From assembly GCF_000227135.1 (NCBI RefSeq), contig NC_018256.1, positions 1,104,052 to 1,168,051 of the forward strand: a stretch of 64,000 nucleotides of DNA, written 5' to 3'. The notes beneath the pieces were generated by a model, which was given only the letters and a program-made list of their open reading frames with translations, did no database searches and had not been told where the DNA came from. This document shows, in pieces, positions 53,097-62,923 of the stretch. Each line of letters begins with the position of its first letter. Position 1 is the stretch's first letter. The translations under genes were made by a program, and so were the position numbers. This DNA comes from Leishmania donovani. Lineage: Eukaryota > Euglenozoa > Kinetoplastea > Trypanosomatida > Trypanosomatidae.

Positions 53097-53616
53097 GGGT
53101 GGCAGGACAAGTGCTCGACGGAACGCGTGCCACGGCCACTCGTGACATTTACCCTTCAAATGGACGGCTCAGCTGCGTACGTCCCCCGATGCCTCTCGAA
53201 GCACAGCCTTGCCTCGAAGCTTTCTTTTTAAAGTCTTGCGCGCCACGGGCGGTGGGGTACTAGCTGGAAATGCTTGACTGCAGCATTGCACCAACGCACT
53301 TGGGCTCGAGACTGCGTGTTGGTGCGACGGCGATGCCCGCGGCGCCACCCGAACCGCCCCCTTCCCTCTCTCCCGGTTCTCCTCCCCCTCCCCCTCCTTC
53401 CCTCCGCAGGCGCGGTGGACATGCGCGAAACTCCCAAACTCTGCTCTGCGTCTCTCGCCATTCGCTGGCTGCTATCCTTCCCCTCCTCTACCGCTTCTCC
53501 TCGTCCTGCCACCATGGATGGCACACCGACACCGACACACTCGCACCATCGAGTGTGCATTCCTCTATCGCCATAACTCTTTGCGGTAACGCTACCACCA
53601 ACATAGGGGAAAACAG
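53097..53616. other. Intergenic region
   Basis: Holds the strong C/T tract 53357-53407 ending in GCAG (AG 53408-53409), the probable acceptor for the small membrane protein. No gene is supported. Confidence 0.6.
53408..53409 (+). promoter_or_regulatory. Candidate spliced-leader acceptor AG for the small membrane protein
   Basis: AG ending a 50-base C/T belt (CTCCTTCCCTCCGCAG); predicted 5' UTR about 207 nt. Confidence 0.5.
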
Positions 53617-53985
53617 ATGTCGTGCCAGGTAGGCCAGAACAACTGGATCTTCACCGATTCACCGGTGTGCTATGTGACGCCGAACTTGCGTCTACATCAG
53701 TGCACCTGTCCGCTGACAACGTGCACCCCCACCGCGGCTGGCTACGGGTGCCACCTGACATCCTCTGTTATGATTCTCTCCGGTGTGCTAGTCGTAGTCT
53801 GGATCATGGCTGCGTGCGCCTACGTGTACGTTTTGAATTTCGTCGGCGAGCTGGAACTAGAGGCTCGCACGGAGAAGGTGGTCTCTCTCAGCCGCAATTA
53901 CTACTACCACAAGTTGTTCGGCACCGGTAGCCCGATGCTCCCGTCAAGTGTCTATGTACCGGATAGAAAGTTGCGCTCGGAGTAG
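53617..53985 (+). CDS. Small single-pass membrane protein, 122 aa
   Basis: ATG at 53617, TAG at 53983-53985. Residues 1-50 are Cys/Thr-rich (six Cys, including CTCPLTTC). One hydrophobic segment follows at about 51-73 (VMILSGVLVVVWIMAACAYV). The C-terminal 45 residues are soluble and charged, with YYYHKLFG and KLRSE at the end. No cleavable signal peptide is visible. The Cys-rich N-terminus could face the lumen or exterior with disulphides and the tail the cytosol (inference). Codon use is GC-rich like its neighbours, and a strong splice tract precedes it, which supports a real gene. Function unknown. Confidence 0.68.
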   Translation: MSCQVGQNNWIFTDSPVCYVTPNLRLHQCTCPLTTCTPTAAGYGCHLTSSVMILSGVLVVVWIMAACAYVYVLNFVGELELEARTEKVVSLSRNYYYHKLFGTGSPMLPSSVYVPDRKLRSE

Positions 53986-56900
53986 ACGACACGGCTCTGC
54001 TGTGGAGTTGAGATCGCAGAGGCGTTGCCCCCTCTCCTCTTCTTTTCTTCTCTTTCTGGCCTTTCTTTTCGGGGCTTAGCGCCGGCACACCTAGAAAGAG
54101 GAGAAGAGGGGATAGGGGGGCTACTCAGGGCACATCTGCATCTGTCTCGTGTGAATAACAGGAAACGCGTACGCGTGCCCGGACAACCCTCCAGGCGTGC
54201 ACACGTTTGCGTCCGGGTGTGAACCGATGGATTCCGTGTGCGGGGGCTGGCGCTTCTCGGTCAACGCTGCCTAGTGGGGTGGGTGCGCAGGCGGCAGCGC
54301 CGCTGTTTGCAGCAAAGGATAGGCCTCTTCTTAGGCGCGTGCCGCTGTGTTCCTTTTCACCCTTTTTTCTCTTTGTAGGCGAATGCCGCCGTTGCCGTGG
54401 TCTGTCCAATTTTTCCCCTTCCCGCTGTACTGCTGCAGGCGAGAGGGGCCACACCTTCTCTGTCCTACCTCTCCACTTGGTATGCGTATGTGCAAACGCG
54501 TGTAAGTGGCCGCTTCTCCCGTCTTAGCCACTTCCTGCGCTTCCTCCTTCGCGCCTTCGTTCCGGGCTCGAACTGTCCACTCCGACTCTCGCATCCTCCT
54601 CGCGTCTTCTCGGTATCCCTTCTTTACCTCTTCTTACCATAACTCACCCCCTGATTATGGACGGCTGCCTCACTGTGATGTCAGGGTCTGATACCCTCTC
54701 CACCCCCCACACGCTGCGTGTGGGAGCGACCAAGAGCCTGCGGCCTTCCCTGGTATACGGCCGTGAACGCTTGGTGTCCGCGGAGAGGTCTGGGCTTGCT
54801 CTGGGCCGAAGAGACGTGCATCCATGACCACATCTATGCCAGCGCACTGCCAATCGTGTCGACGGCTCACCGAGTGTGTGCGCATTTTTACGTTGAACCC
54901 CTAAGCCAGCCGATGAGTGTGCCATCTTCTGTTGGCTTATTTTCGTTTTGCTTTTTTTTTGCTCATCTTCTCTGCAGCGTCGTAGCGCGTGCCTGCGTGC
55001 GCGCGGTGCCTCTCTCATTGCTTGCTGCGTGCTGTGTCGACTCTTGTCTTCTTCGATGGAGTAAGTCTGTGCTGCCCCTCTCCCTTCCCCACAGCCGCGC
55101 AGCAGCCGCTTTTGCACCGACACCACCGTTCACCCCTTCCTTGTCCACTGTACTCCTTCTCTTTCCCATCCATTTGATAAAGCCAAGGGCAGTTCAAACT
55201 ACCGGCTGCGCAGCACTTCTGCTTTTACCTCATTCTGCTTGCTCTCGCTGTTCTCTCATCATCGGATGGTCTTTTTTGTTGAGCGCCTGTGGCAGTGGCG
55301 CTGACTTGTGCTTGGGAGGGAAGACCGGCTTAGCGCTGACGGCGGCTTCAAAGAGGAGTGAAAGGAGCGGAGAGAGGGAAGTGGCCGTGCGCGCGAGGTG
55401 TAATGTGCCCCGTGCCCCGCCAAGAACGACAGGGCGAAGGGGCCGACGGAGCCGATCTGTTTCAGCAGTGGGCGCCCAAGTGAGGATGCGGCTTTGTTAG
55501 GGCGCTAAAACAGCTCCCCTCCGCATCAACAGCAAAGGCTCTGTGTAGGGAAGGAATAGAACACCTGTCGTCACGACTGCCCTCTTCACCGCCCGCCGAC
55601 GTCAATGGTCTACCACTCACCAACTTCCCTTGAACTTGAAAGCAAGGGAAGGAGGCAGCAGCTGAGACGCGAGGCTGTTGCCGCTTCTCCAGCAGTGTCG
55701 TGAGCTGCTGTTGCCGCGAACTCTGATTTAAGGCTGCGGAGAACACATTCTGGAGCAGCAGATTTTCTAGGATAAGGATGCACCAAAAAAAGCCATTCGC
55801 AAACGAAACAGAGGGTGTGCGGCGTCTGGTCGGTGCTTGGAAGCGACTCGCACTGCTGTAGGCGTGTACGCGCACCGTCGCATGTGCGGCGAAGACTTTT
55901 GCGGCGGGTTGGAATGCATGGACGAGACGCGCACTCGTGCGTGCTCGTGATGACACGGATGGGATGCGTGGCGCGTCGTGGCGCAGCTGTGGTCTCTCCT
56001 GTGATGCGGCGTGCACGAGTGTGGCTTGGCACCGCAGAATGACGACCGGCGCCGGGGCCACCACCGCCACTGGAACGCATGTTTCTCTCCTCATCGAGCT
56101 TCTCTACGCAACCGCCTTTTGATCTATTTCGCACCTTTTCTTTGTCCCCCCTCCCACGTGCATACACACACACACACACACACAAAAACATATATGTATA
56201 TTCATGAAGACATTGAACGCCTTCCTATCGATGAATACGCGCCGATACCTCTACTTCTCTCTCGTTCCCTCTCACTCGTCTCGTGTATCGGTTTGGACGA
56301 GCAGTCGCGCCTTTTGTGTGATGGCGGAGATGTGAGAGACGAAGCCCCCTTTTCTTTTCGTCGTTATCATTGATCCTATTGTTTTTTGGAGGAGGGGGCT
56401 TTCCAGATGGAGTTATCGTCTTGTTCTCGCTCCGTTTCAGAAGCGAAGCTCTATGCTCGTCACTGCCCACCTTCCTCGACGAACGGGCACCACGTTCACA
56501 TGGCGACTACTTGCCTGCTCGCGTTTCCTCATGGGCTGCGGTTGCATTAAGCTCGCGATGTTTATCAGTCATGAGCAGCACGCACATGATGTGCGCCCAC
56601 TTTCCGCGACTGCTACACAAATATCGCTGACCCGGCAATTCACGCGTTTTTTTTAGCCCTCGTGCTCAGGGAGTTTGTCTCCCCTTCCCTCTCTTTCCCA
56701 AAGCCGGACCAGGCGCGACCGGGCAGGCTGAAGGTGTTAGGGGTGACTTCACACATCCATGTTTTACGTGACCATGCCCAGGCCAAACAAGCATATATAT
56801 CATGTATGATAGAGAGTTTTCTTATCCGTTGGAGGAGTGGAGGTGCCATGCGTGAAGCTTCCGCCGTCGCGTGCACCCGCGTCGATTCCTGCGACTCGGA

Positions 56901-57244
56901 GCAGAAGTTGCAGAGAACTTATCTGGGTTGCTGTCCGTGTATGCCATCGCATCGCATGCTTGTGACACGCAATATGCAGACATCCCACATAATCTCTCAT
57001 GCTCTACTCTCATCCAACTCCTACTCTCTTCGGACGCTGCGGTGTCTGAGTTCGTCTGGCGCGTGCTGTATACGCACCCCAACTGTATTTGGCCCTATCG
57101 CACACATCGAAGGAGAAGCACGGCAAGCAGTCAAGGACGCAAAAGGAAGGGGCAACCACAAGAGGAGGACACTGGCGGCATTTTTTCTTTGGTAGACGAA
57201 CAGCTCCATCACCTTTCCCTGCGTGCTTGTGGCGGAAGCAAACG
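53986..57244. other. Long intergenic region (3.26 kb)
   Basis: No gene is supported. 54340-54640 and 54930-55170 are C/T-rich. 55310-56060 has no pyrimidine bias, 56160-56200 is a CA then AT microsatellite, and 56650-57240 is of mixed composition with little tract signal. The splice acceptor of the SAM-domain gene is not obvious. Confidence 0.5.
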
Positions 57245-60200
57245 ATGCCGCCCCCTTTCCCCTCACACGCCCCGGCAATCGTCGCCGCTGTGGCCGGCGC
57301 CGTCGCCGGAGCGGCGGCGCTTACCTGGGGTGTCTTACGCTGGCATCGACGCCAGCAGGGACATGAGGGCACTGGTACCCCGACTGGGACGTGGACTGTT
57401 CAGCAGGTGGCGGCATGGCTTCGTGAGAACGGTGTCAGCAAGACCTCTGTGGCTGTGTGTTGTCGCTACAAAGTGGATGGCGACACACTGATGCGGCTGA
57501 CGGCGCATGATCTCTATTACATGGGTGTGCCGTTGCGCGACGCGCGAGTGATTCTCGCAGCTGTGGAGGACGTTAAGGGTAGCCTAGTCCTTCTCTCCTC
57601 TGCATCGCCGCGCTCGGTCTCGCGCCGGCAGTCAAGCGTTTCCCCGCGAACTGCCCAAGTAACTGTCCCCTCGGCGGCCGAGCAGTTTGAGGCCGCCTGG
57701 CGGGCACTGATGCGAACCTGTGCACTGCCGGCAAGCGGCACATCACCAGCCGAGCAGCAGCAGCGCTTGGCGGTGTACACTGGTACTCTTTTAGAGAGCT
57801 TTCAGGTGCTGACAGCTGGCGAGCAGGCCGCGGCGCTGTCGCTGGTGGCGGAGGCGGAAAAAGTGCGTGTCGCCCCCCCTGCCATCGTGCCGCTGGAAGC
57901 TCAGCCTGGGCAGGCGGACACCGAGGTCCCTGTGGATACGTCGTTTCCCGTGCAGGCGGTGGAGGAGAAGCTGAGGCCTTTGCATGATATGCTGGACGGG
58001 TTTCTGGACTTTCTGCGCTCTCCGGACCTCGACGCGGTTGCGGCAGCTGAATTCGACGAGTTGGGCGAGCGGGTCGCGGCGCAGGTGAAGCGGATTTTGC
58101 GAGTTGCGGAGCAGTTGCCGCCGAAGCTTGGCGACCCCCTCCGCCGCAAGTGCGACGGCGTTTTCGAGGTCCTCTTCAGCCGCCAACGGACCGCGCTTGG
58201 TGCCTCTGGCGGGGAGGCCGCCGGCAAGGCAAAGCTAATGCAGGCCCTCCGCAGTGTGCTTTCCACTGTGGAGGACCCACAGCTGCGCGAGTTGCCTGCT
58301 GCACAGCGCGTGCAGGCTCTGTCGTCGTTGGTCAAGCGAGCGGAGGCGATCGAGGCTGTCGCAGCCGGCTCCGTGTCAGGCGTGCCTAAGGATGTGGAGG
58401 TTCTCAATATGGTGCAGTCACTGCTTCGCATTATTCAGGAGGCGATTCGTCTCAGCGAGCGTGAGGCTGAAGCCGATGAGGATGAGAAGGAAGGGCAGGC
58501 GCCTGCTGCAGAGGACGCGGGTGCTGCCAACGGGCCGATCCCTGTAATCGTCAGGACTGTGCAGGACATTCAGGGCACCCTGCAGTCAGAGACATTCCAG
58601 CACGCGCCGTCGGCGGTAAAGGTGGAGTTGTGCACCACTTTGCTCCAACGAGTTGCGGCGCTGGAGGACAACCTGGCCGAAGTGCCCTCTCCCGCGCAGG
58701 CTATGGTGCGGGATCTTCTTTCGAACACAAGGAACGTGCTCGCCGTCGTGATTGCCGCGGCTGAGACCGAGGGGAACGATGGCGGCGAGGACCCCCCGGC
58801 GGATGATGAGAAGCCCGAGAAGGAGCAGGTTGGTAACGGCGACGCCGAGGCGGCCCAGACGGAGGGTGAGAAGAGAGAGACGCAGAGCTCTGACACAAAC
58901 ATAGATGCGTACGTGGCACAGTTGGAGAAGATATTCGACTTCCTGACCTCCGACGCGCTGGATCAGGCCACGATGGAGGAGAGGAAAAAGGTAGCGGTGA
59001 GGCTGCGGCAGCGGGTGGAGGCGATCAAGGCAGATGTGGCAGCGCGCGACCCCCAGTGCACACTCATCACGGAGCTCATCGCTCCTCTTCAAAATTTGTT
59101 GTCTGAAATGGCTAGCAATCACGTTGCGTCGCGTGAGTTCCTCGAGATTACTGCCCCTCTTAGTGACGTGCGACGTCTTTTGACCAGCGAGTCATTCCAG
59201 CAGCTGCCCCACGCCGGGAAGATACGTATTGCCCGCAACATTGTGCCACAACTGCAGCAGCTTACCTCTTCCTTCTCCTCCTTGTCGAACTCTGAGCGTA
59301 CTGCCGCAGAGGAGCTGCTTCGCCCCATCAACGAGGTGCTGTTGCACCTGATGCGTCCCCGCGGCGTTGCTACGGGGTCAGCGCAGGAAGTGCTTGATCG
59401 TCTTCAAGCGGTGATGCGCACCATCCAAGGCGCCGAGCTCACCACCATGTCGCCAACGGAGAGAAGCGCCTGGGCTGCCAACACCGTCGCGGATCTGGGC
59501 CGGCTTCGGGACGATTGTGCGGCGCTCGGCGCTGAGGGAGAAGCATTACTTCCTATCATCGAGCGTCTTCGAAGCCAACTGAGCGGGTTGCTGCCCGACC
59601 ATACAAATGCTGGAGGAGGCGAAGACCGTGATGATTCCGGCGACGCCGAACGCAGCGGCGCCGGATGCAACGGCGAGGCTCAGCGGGAGCAGGAGGAGGG
59701 TCGGACACACCTTGTCTGGGCAGCACCGCGTGACATGCACGCTGAATTGCTGGAGGCTGAGCGGGCAGCGACGCCAGTGCCGCCGGAACGGTTGCAGAGA
59801 ATGCTCCAGATGATGGGAGAGGCGACTGAGCTACCGGGTATGTCAACACGACAAGAGGCGGAGCCGCGGCAGTTCGGCAGTCTCCTGCGTCGCCACGCGG
59901 AGGGCGTGGGCGGCGAGGTAAACGACGATAGCACCAGCGCTAGAGTCGACGGCGCGGAACAGGACTTCGATGAAGCCACGGCGGCGCTGCACGCTTTACG
60001 CAGATCTCTGCAGGTGCTGATGGATGCGGTGCAAGATGAGAACGCTGCGACGGCGACGGAGTTGTCAGTGGTGGCGAGCAAAACAGAGGAACTGCTCGCA
60101 AGCGCTGATGCGGCCAAGATAAACTGGCGCGCTGACTCGTGGTGCACCGGCACGGTGCGGAGCATTTCGGAGGCCCTGCAGCAGTTGCGCGGCAGCGGGG

Positions 60201-60958
60201 GCGGCGCAAGCCGCGCCAAAGTTCCAAGCAAAGTGGAGGAGGTGCTCCAATCATCTATCGCGGCTCTCATCGCAAACCCGCCGACCGGCATGGAGGACTT
60301 CGAGCCGTACCTGCGTTTGCTGCAGCTGGCCCAGCCATCGGCAGAACAGATGACGAACAGGGAGCTGATGCTGCTCAAAAGCCTCCAGGAATCGGTGATA
60401 GAGGCCATGCGGCGCCTCCCAGATCATCCGCGTCAAAATGGCGAAAGGACCAGGCATGAGACCGACGACGAGGGGGAGGGCAGTGCACAGGCAGTATTGG
60501 GCGTGCCGCAGCAGATGCCGTACAAACGGCGCGAAGGCTCCTCCTCGGCGGAGGAGCTGGACGACTCCGACAATGCCCAGCAGGATCTGGAGCGCCTCCT
60601 GGCCGGTGAGGGGGTGACAGTGGAGGATGCCATTGAAGCGCTGCGGGAGCAGATTTGCCTGCAGCCCGATGCACTCGACCGTGGCGAGGCCGGCGATGAG
60701 GACGAGGTCGAGCGGGCCGGGAACGAAGAGGACGACGCCTGCGTGTCACAGTCGGAGGCGCAACGCGCTGACAAACAGACCCCAGATCCACTTCAGCCGG
60801 AGAGCGCAGATGCCTTTAACGAGGACGACGACGACGGCGTTGGCAGCAGCGGTGCCGCAGCCATCTCTGGCCCCTCGTCTGGCTCTGCGCGACACATCGC
60901 GTACGACGACGAGTTTGACGGCGAGGACAAGACTCACAGCAGCACCAGCGCCGCATGA
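57245..60958 (+). CDS. Membrane-anchored SAM-domain protein with helical repeats
   Basis: 1237 aa from the ATG at 57245, the first in a frame that is open 52 codons upstream. Residues 9-33 are a hydrophobic anchor (APAIVAAVAGAVAGAAALTW) followed by basic HRRQQ, suggesting a signal anchor with the bulk in the cytosol. A sterile alpha motif domain follows at about 46-108 (WTVQQVAAWLRENGVSKTSV, DGDTLMRLTAHDLYYMGV). From about 200 to 800 there are five or so related helical units of 90-130 residues, with openings such as LRPLHDMLDGFLDFLRSPDL, LEKIFDFLTSDALDQATMEE and LSDVRRLLTSESFQQLPHAG. The last 250 residues are acidic and disordered. SAM domains mediate protein or RNA contacts; the repeats may be a scaffold. 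The architecture is not one I can name. Possible sites are ER, mitochondrial outer membrane or flagellar pocket. Confidence 0.82.
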   Translation: MPPPFPSHAPAIVAAVAGAVAGAAALTWGVLRWHRRQQGHEGTGTPTGTWTVQQVAAWLRENGVSKTSVAVCCRYKVDGDTLMRLTAHDLYYMGVPLRDARVILAAVEDVKGSLVLLSSASPRSVSRRQSSVSPRTAQVTVPSAAEQFEAAWRALMRTCALPASGTSPAEQQQRLAVYTGTLLESFQVLTAGEQAAALSLVAEAEKVRVAPPAIVPLEAQPGQADTEVPVDTSFPVQAVEEKLRPLHDMLDGFLDFLRSPDLDAVAAAEFDELGERVAAQVKRILRVAEQLPPKLGDPLRRKCDGVFEVLFSRQRTALGASGGEAAGKAKLMQALRSVLSTVEDPQLRELPAAQRVQALSSLVKRAEAIEAVAAGSVSGVPKDVEVLNMVQSLLRIIQEAIRLSEREAEADEDEKEGQAPAAEDAGAANGPIPVIVRTVQDIQGTLQSETFQHAPSAVKVELCTTLLQRVAALEDNLAEVPSPAQAMVRDLLSNTRNVLAVVIAAAETEGNDGGEDPPADDEKPEKEQVGNGDAEAAQTEGEKRETQSSDTNIDAYVAQLEKIFDFLTSDALDQATMEERKKVAVRLRQRVEAIKADVAARDPQCTLITELIAPLQNLLSEMASNHVASREFLEITAPLSDVRRLLTSESFQQLPHAGKIRIARNIVPQLQQLTSSFSSLSNSERTAAEELLRPINEVLLHLMRPRGVATGSAQEVLDRLQAVMRTIQGAELTTMSPTERSAWAANTVADLGRLRDDCAALGAEGEALLPIIERLRSQLSGLLPDHTNAGGGEDRDDSGDAERSGAGCNGEAQREQEEGRTHLVWAAPRDMHAELLEAERAATPVPPERLQRMLQMMGEATELPGMSTRQEAEPRQFGSLLRRHAEGVGGEVNDDSTSARVDGAEQDFDEATAALHALRRSLQVLMDAVQDENAATATELSVVASKTEELLASADAAKINWRADSWCTGTVRSISEALQQLRGSGGGASRAKVPSKVEEVLQSSIAALIANPPTGMEDFEPYLRLLQLAQPSAEQMTNRELMLLKSLQESVIEAMRRLPDHPRQNGERTRHETDDEGEGSAQAVLGVPQQMPYKRREGSSSAEELDDSDNAQQDLERLLAGEGVTVEDAIEALREQICLQPDALDRGEAGDEDEVERAGNEEDDACVSQSEAQRADKQTPDPLQPESADAFNEDDDDGVGSSGAAAISGPSSGSARHIAYDDEFDGEDKTHSSTSAA

Positions 60959-61818
60959 TGAGATGTCGGGGTATCGCCTATCCCCCCCTCTTTACTCAGC
61001 ACTATCAGCACCTACACATACACGGTGCCGTCTGTGAGGTGCAATGCGCAGGCCCTCATCGGTGATGGATGGGTCTTGCAATAGAAAAGGCGTGGATGAA
61101 GCAAGTTTCTGTTTTCATCTGCGCGGCCTTATCGAGCGATGTGCAATGACATGCACGAAGGACTATAACGGCCTGTCGGCTATACACACGCGATGCGCAC
61201 ACAAGGATGAAGGCTGCGGACGGCGACGCACGATGCCTTCCTACCCATGATCAAACCCAGAGGTGCTTGATGCTTTTTTTATGCGTTTGCACGAAAGAGC
61301 AGACGGGACCTTTTATGCACCTGCCTTAGGCCTCTTCTTTTCTCTCTTCGCGTTGAGCAGCAGCGGCTGTGGTGCTGCGAGCAAATCGCCATCGTCTTCT
61401 CTTTCGCTGTTTTTTCTTCGTTTTCGCTGGAGTGACTGTATTCGCCCTGAGCGCCGGTCGAAGGGGGTGGGGGGGGGGACGATGAGGTGGGCTGCCAGTG
61501 CCCCACTTTTGTCTACTTCCTTGCCCCCCCCCCTCCTGTGCTTCAAAGCACAGACACAGACGGACCAAACAGCCTGCCACTCCACGCACAGCGACAATGG
61601 GGCACGAACGCAGGCAGCGTCGTTGCGATAGCTCTGCCGAAACGGTACACGCATCTCTCGAGCGGGCTTCGTCGCGCATTCGAGTCGCATGGCGCTCTGA
61701 AAGATCGCAGAGGTGATGAGGTACACCAGAGCGTGCAGGAAAGGCTTTTTAGGCTTTCTTTGCCGTATGGAAGATGCCAAACACGACGGCCTTCTTTTTT
61801 TTGTTGTTCGGCCGCCTG

Positions 61819-62458
61819 TGAGTACCCCGCCAGCCCCGCTCACGGGAGGACTTCTCGGTGCGTCGCATGCTCAGGGCCCAGCACCCTCCCCCTTCTATTT
61901 CCTGCCAATGCGGAACCACTTGTGGTGGTGACATGGCCCGGGCACCCAAGCCGGAGGGAGGTCAGAGCGATTCATAGCAACTGATATCGGCGGTCAGGTC
62001 CTGGGTGGCGCTGCGTGAGAGCGAGCGGCGACGGTGAGCACACGCTTGCACTATACCGATGAAGGGCAGAGCGTCGGGGTGACGCGAACGCATGCCACCC
62101 GACCCTCACGCTGCCTGCTGATGTGGGGACCGGCGCGACGCCGAGANNNNNNNNNNNNNNNNNNNNNNNNNNNNNNNNNNNNNNNNNNNNNNNNNNNNNN
62201 NNNNNNNNNNNNNNNNNNNNNNNNNNNNNNNNNNNNNNNNNNNNNGAGGGACGCAGCAAGTGGCGACCGGCGTCGTGAGAGCTGCTGTGAGGCGACCTGA
62301 GGGGGGGGGCGCGGTGGGACGGGCGGGTGGGTGGCGTTTGAGGCCGAGGCCGTGCTGAGATGACTGGGTCGGCGCATTGCTGTAACACGCGTGTGCCGAC
62401 GGCTGCTTTTGCACCACGCGGATGGGGCCTGCGACAGGCTGAGGGTGGAGTTGAATGG
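61819..62458 (+). mobile_element. SIDER-like dispersed repeat, copy 3
   Basis: Third nearly identical copy, same orientation, with TTCGGCCGCCTG immediately upstream as at copy 1. It carries the gap 62147-62245. After removing N the length is about 540 bp. The 3' end differs slightly (GATGGGGCCTG instead of GATGCGGCCTG) and continues GCGACAGGCTGAGGGTGG, as in copy 2. Confidence 0.65.
62147..62245. other. Assembly gap (99 N) inside repeat copy 3
   Basis: The left flank ends GCCGAGA and the right begins GAGGGACGC. Copy 1 reads GCCGAGAGGGACGC without interruption, so the flanks join with a two-base overlap and probably nothing is missing. Confidence 0.9.
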
Positions 62459-62611
62459 AGCTTAAGTAGTGTTCTGTGGCGAAATAGGCATGTTGAAAAC
62501 GAGAAATGAGCACCGTAATTGTCTCGCTGAGCTCATGCACACCGAAGCCGCTTTAGCCTTCCGTGTTGTCTGTGCGTTATCCCGCGTCTCGCTGCCCTTG
62601 TTCCTCTCAAC

Positions 62612-62613
62612 AG
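62612..62613 (+). promoter_or_regulatory. Candidate spliced-leader acceptor AG for the armadillo-type gene
   Basis: AG after TTGTTCCTCTCAAC; predicted 5' UTR about 310 nt before the ATG at 62924. Other AGs lie closer but follow weaker tracts. Confidence 0.38.
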
Positions 62614-62923
62614 CGGCCTTCGCCTCAGCTTCTTGCCGGATTCTTTCTCGTGTCCTTTACACTGCGCGGCAGCGCGGCCGAAGCACACGCAGCACTGTGC
62701 GTTCTCCCCCCATGGCTGCATTCTTTGAGAAGAGGAGCCTTGCGGAATCCGTGCAGGGTCTGTCCGCGCCGCCTGCCATTTTTTGCCAACTCGATTCCAG
62801 TTTTCTTCGAAATCTGCGTGACGTTGTCGCACCACTGCTCTCTGAACATCTCCACACCCTCTCTTGTCAAACTCAGCTGGATACGCACACACCAACCCGC
62901 ATAGGGATCGTGAAGTCAGAGAG

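Larger units (their letters stand above)
60959..62923. other. Intergenic region with a SIDER-like element and one gap
   Basis: 60960-61800 is the SAM-gene 3' flank, including a G run near 61470 and a C run near 61526. Repeat copy 3 spans 61819-62458 with gap 62147-62245. A C/T tract at about 62581-62608 ends in the acceptor AG 62612-62613 for the last gene. No gene is supported. Confidence 0.55.

Noticed and set aside
55462..56191. Overlapping - strand frames of about 200 codons in the 3.3-kb gap
   Set aside because: Several frames are open at once, which reflects base composition; no motif found.
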